Shown here piece by piece: positions 5,759-5,779 of a stretch of 5,779 nucleotides of DNA. Numbering within the stretch: the stretch's first letter is position 1; the number at the start of each line of letters is the position of its first letter. The stretch covers positions 1-5,779 of the forward strand of contig JBGPND010000292.1 in NCBI GenBank assembly GCA_041487355.1, in the 5' to 3' direction. The DNA comes from JAMXLO01 sp041487355. Its GTDB lineage: Bacteria; Pseudomonadota; Alphaproteobacteria; Acetobacterales; Acetobacteraceae. The translations under genes were made by a program, and so were the position numbers. The notes below the pieces were generated by a model, which saw only the letters and a program-made list of their open reading frames with translations, had not been told where the DNA came from and did not search any database.

Positions 5759-5779
5759 ATGACCGACGAGGCCATCAGC
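5759..5779 (+). CDS. Start of a gene cut by the window edge, possibly an integrase/recombinase
   Basis: Only seven codons are visible, reading MTDEAIS. AGGAG at 5748-5752 gives a good six-base spacing, so this is a convincing translation start. The residues match what I remember as the beginning of tyrosine recombinases (phage-integrase type) that accompany IS91-family transposases, in which a segment like PLRQRMIEDM follows. Seven residues are too few to assign a family on their own, so the identification rests mostly on the leader and context. It is transcribed away from rph. Confidence 0.4.

Larger units (their letters stand above)
5601..5779 (+). mobile_element. Probable left end of an insertion element (IS91-like with integrase, tentative)
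   Basis: From about 5600 the sequence no longer resembles the rph upstream region and leads into a plus-strand gene cut by the window edge. The leader contains two sizeable hairpins: a perfect 8-bp stem (5647-5654 with 5677-5684), and a 12-bp stem with one G-T pair (5706-5717 with 5740-5751). The leader and the following MTDEAIS start resemble, from memory, elements that pair a tyrosine-type integrase with an IS91-family transposase. The exact boundary cannot be fixed because only one end is visible; it is probably between about 5595 and 5625. Alternatives are another IS family or an ordinary gene with a structured leader. Confidence 0.4.

Noticed and set aside
1..5779. CRISPR array, tRNA or rRNA genes
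   Set aside because: No regularly spaced direct repeats and no tRNA- or rRNA-like conserved segments were seen on either strand.

Overview
The window is very GC-rich, with GC-dominated third codon positions and tightly packed housekeeping genes. The protein sequences look alphaproteobacterial, most likely Rhodospirillales/Acetobacteraceae-like. This placement is by eye, from codon use, gene types and repeat style; no search was run.

Layout. (1) Bases 1-341 hold the 3' end of an unrecognised plus-strand gene that enters from the left. (2) Bases 342-661 form a gene-free gap between convergent genes. It holds a pair of palindromic repeat units of a type common in alphaproteobacteria (458-554) and a hairpin (624-652) just past the stop of the next gene. 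(3) A 677-residue minus-strand gene (662-2695) encodes a thioredoxin-fold DUF255 / YyaL-SSP411 family protein. (4) A 216-base divergent intergenic region contains a perfect 29-bp inverted repeat (2779-2862). (5) mnmE, the tRNA U34-modification GTPase, runs on the plus strand (2912-4207). (6) Converging on it is a minus-strand pair, rph (RNase PH) then rdgB/ham1 (non-canonical purine NTP pyrophosphatase). These two are coupled by a TAATG stop/start overlap. (7) About 80 bases upstream of rph the sequence changes character. It appears to enter the left end of an insertion element whose first gene begins 21 bases before the window ends. The seven visible residues and the leader fit the integrase of an integrase-plus-transposase IS91-like element, but this is tentative.

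Functionally the core is RNA and nucleotide housekeeping: MnmE modifies the tRNA wobble base, RNase PH trims tRNA 3' ends, and RdgB removes deaminated purine nucleotides. No novel multi-gene system is visible. The points most worth a second look are the 87-base tail-to-tail overlap of mnmE and rdgB, which gives RdgB an unusual C-terminal tail; the two palindromic repeat pairs; and the probable insertion-element end close to the rph start.
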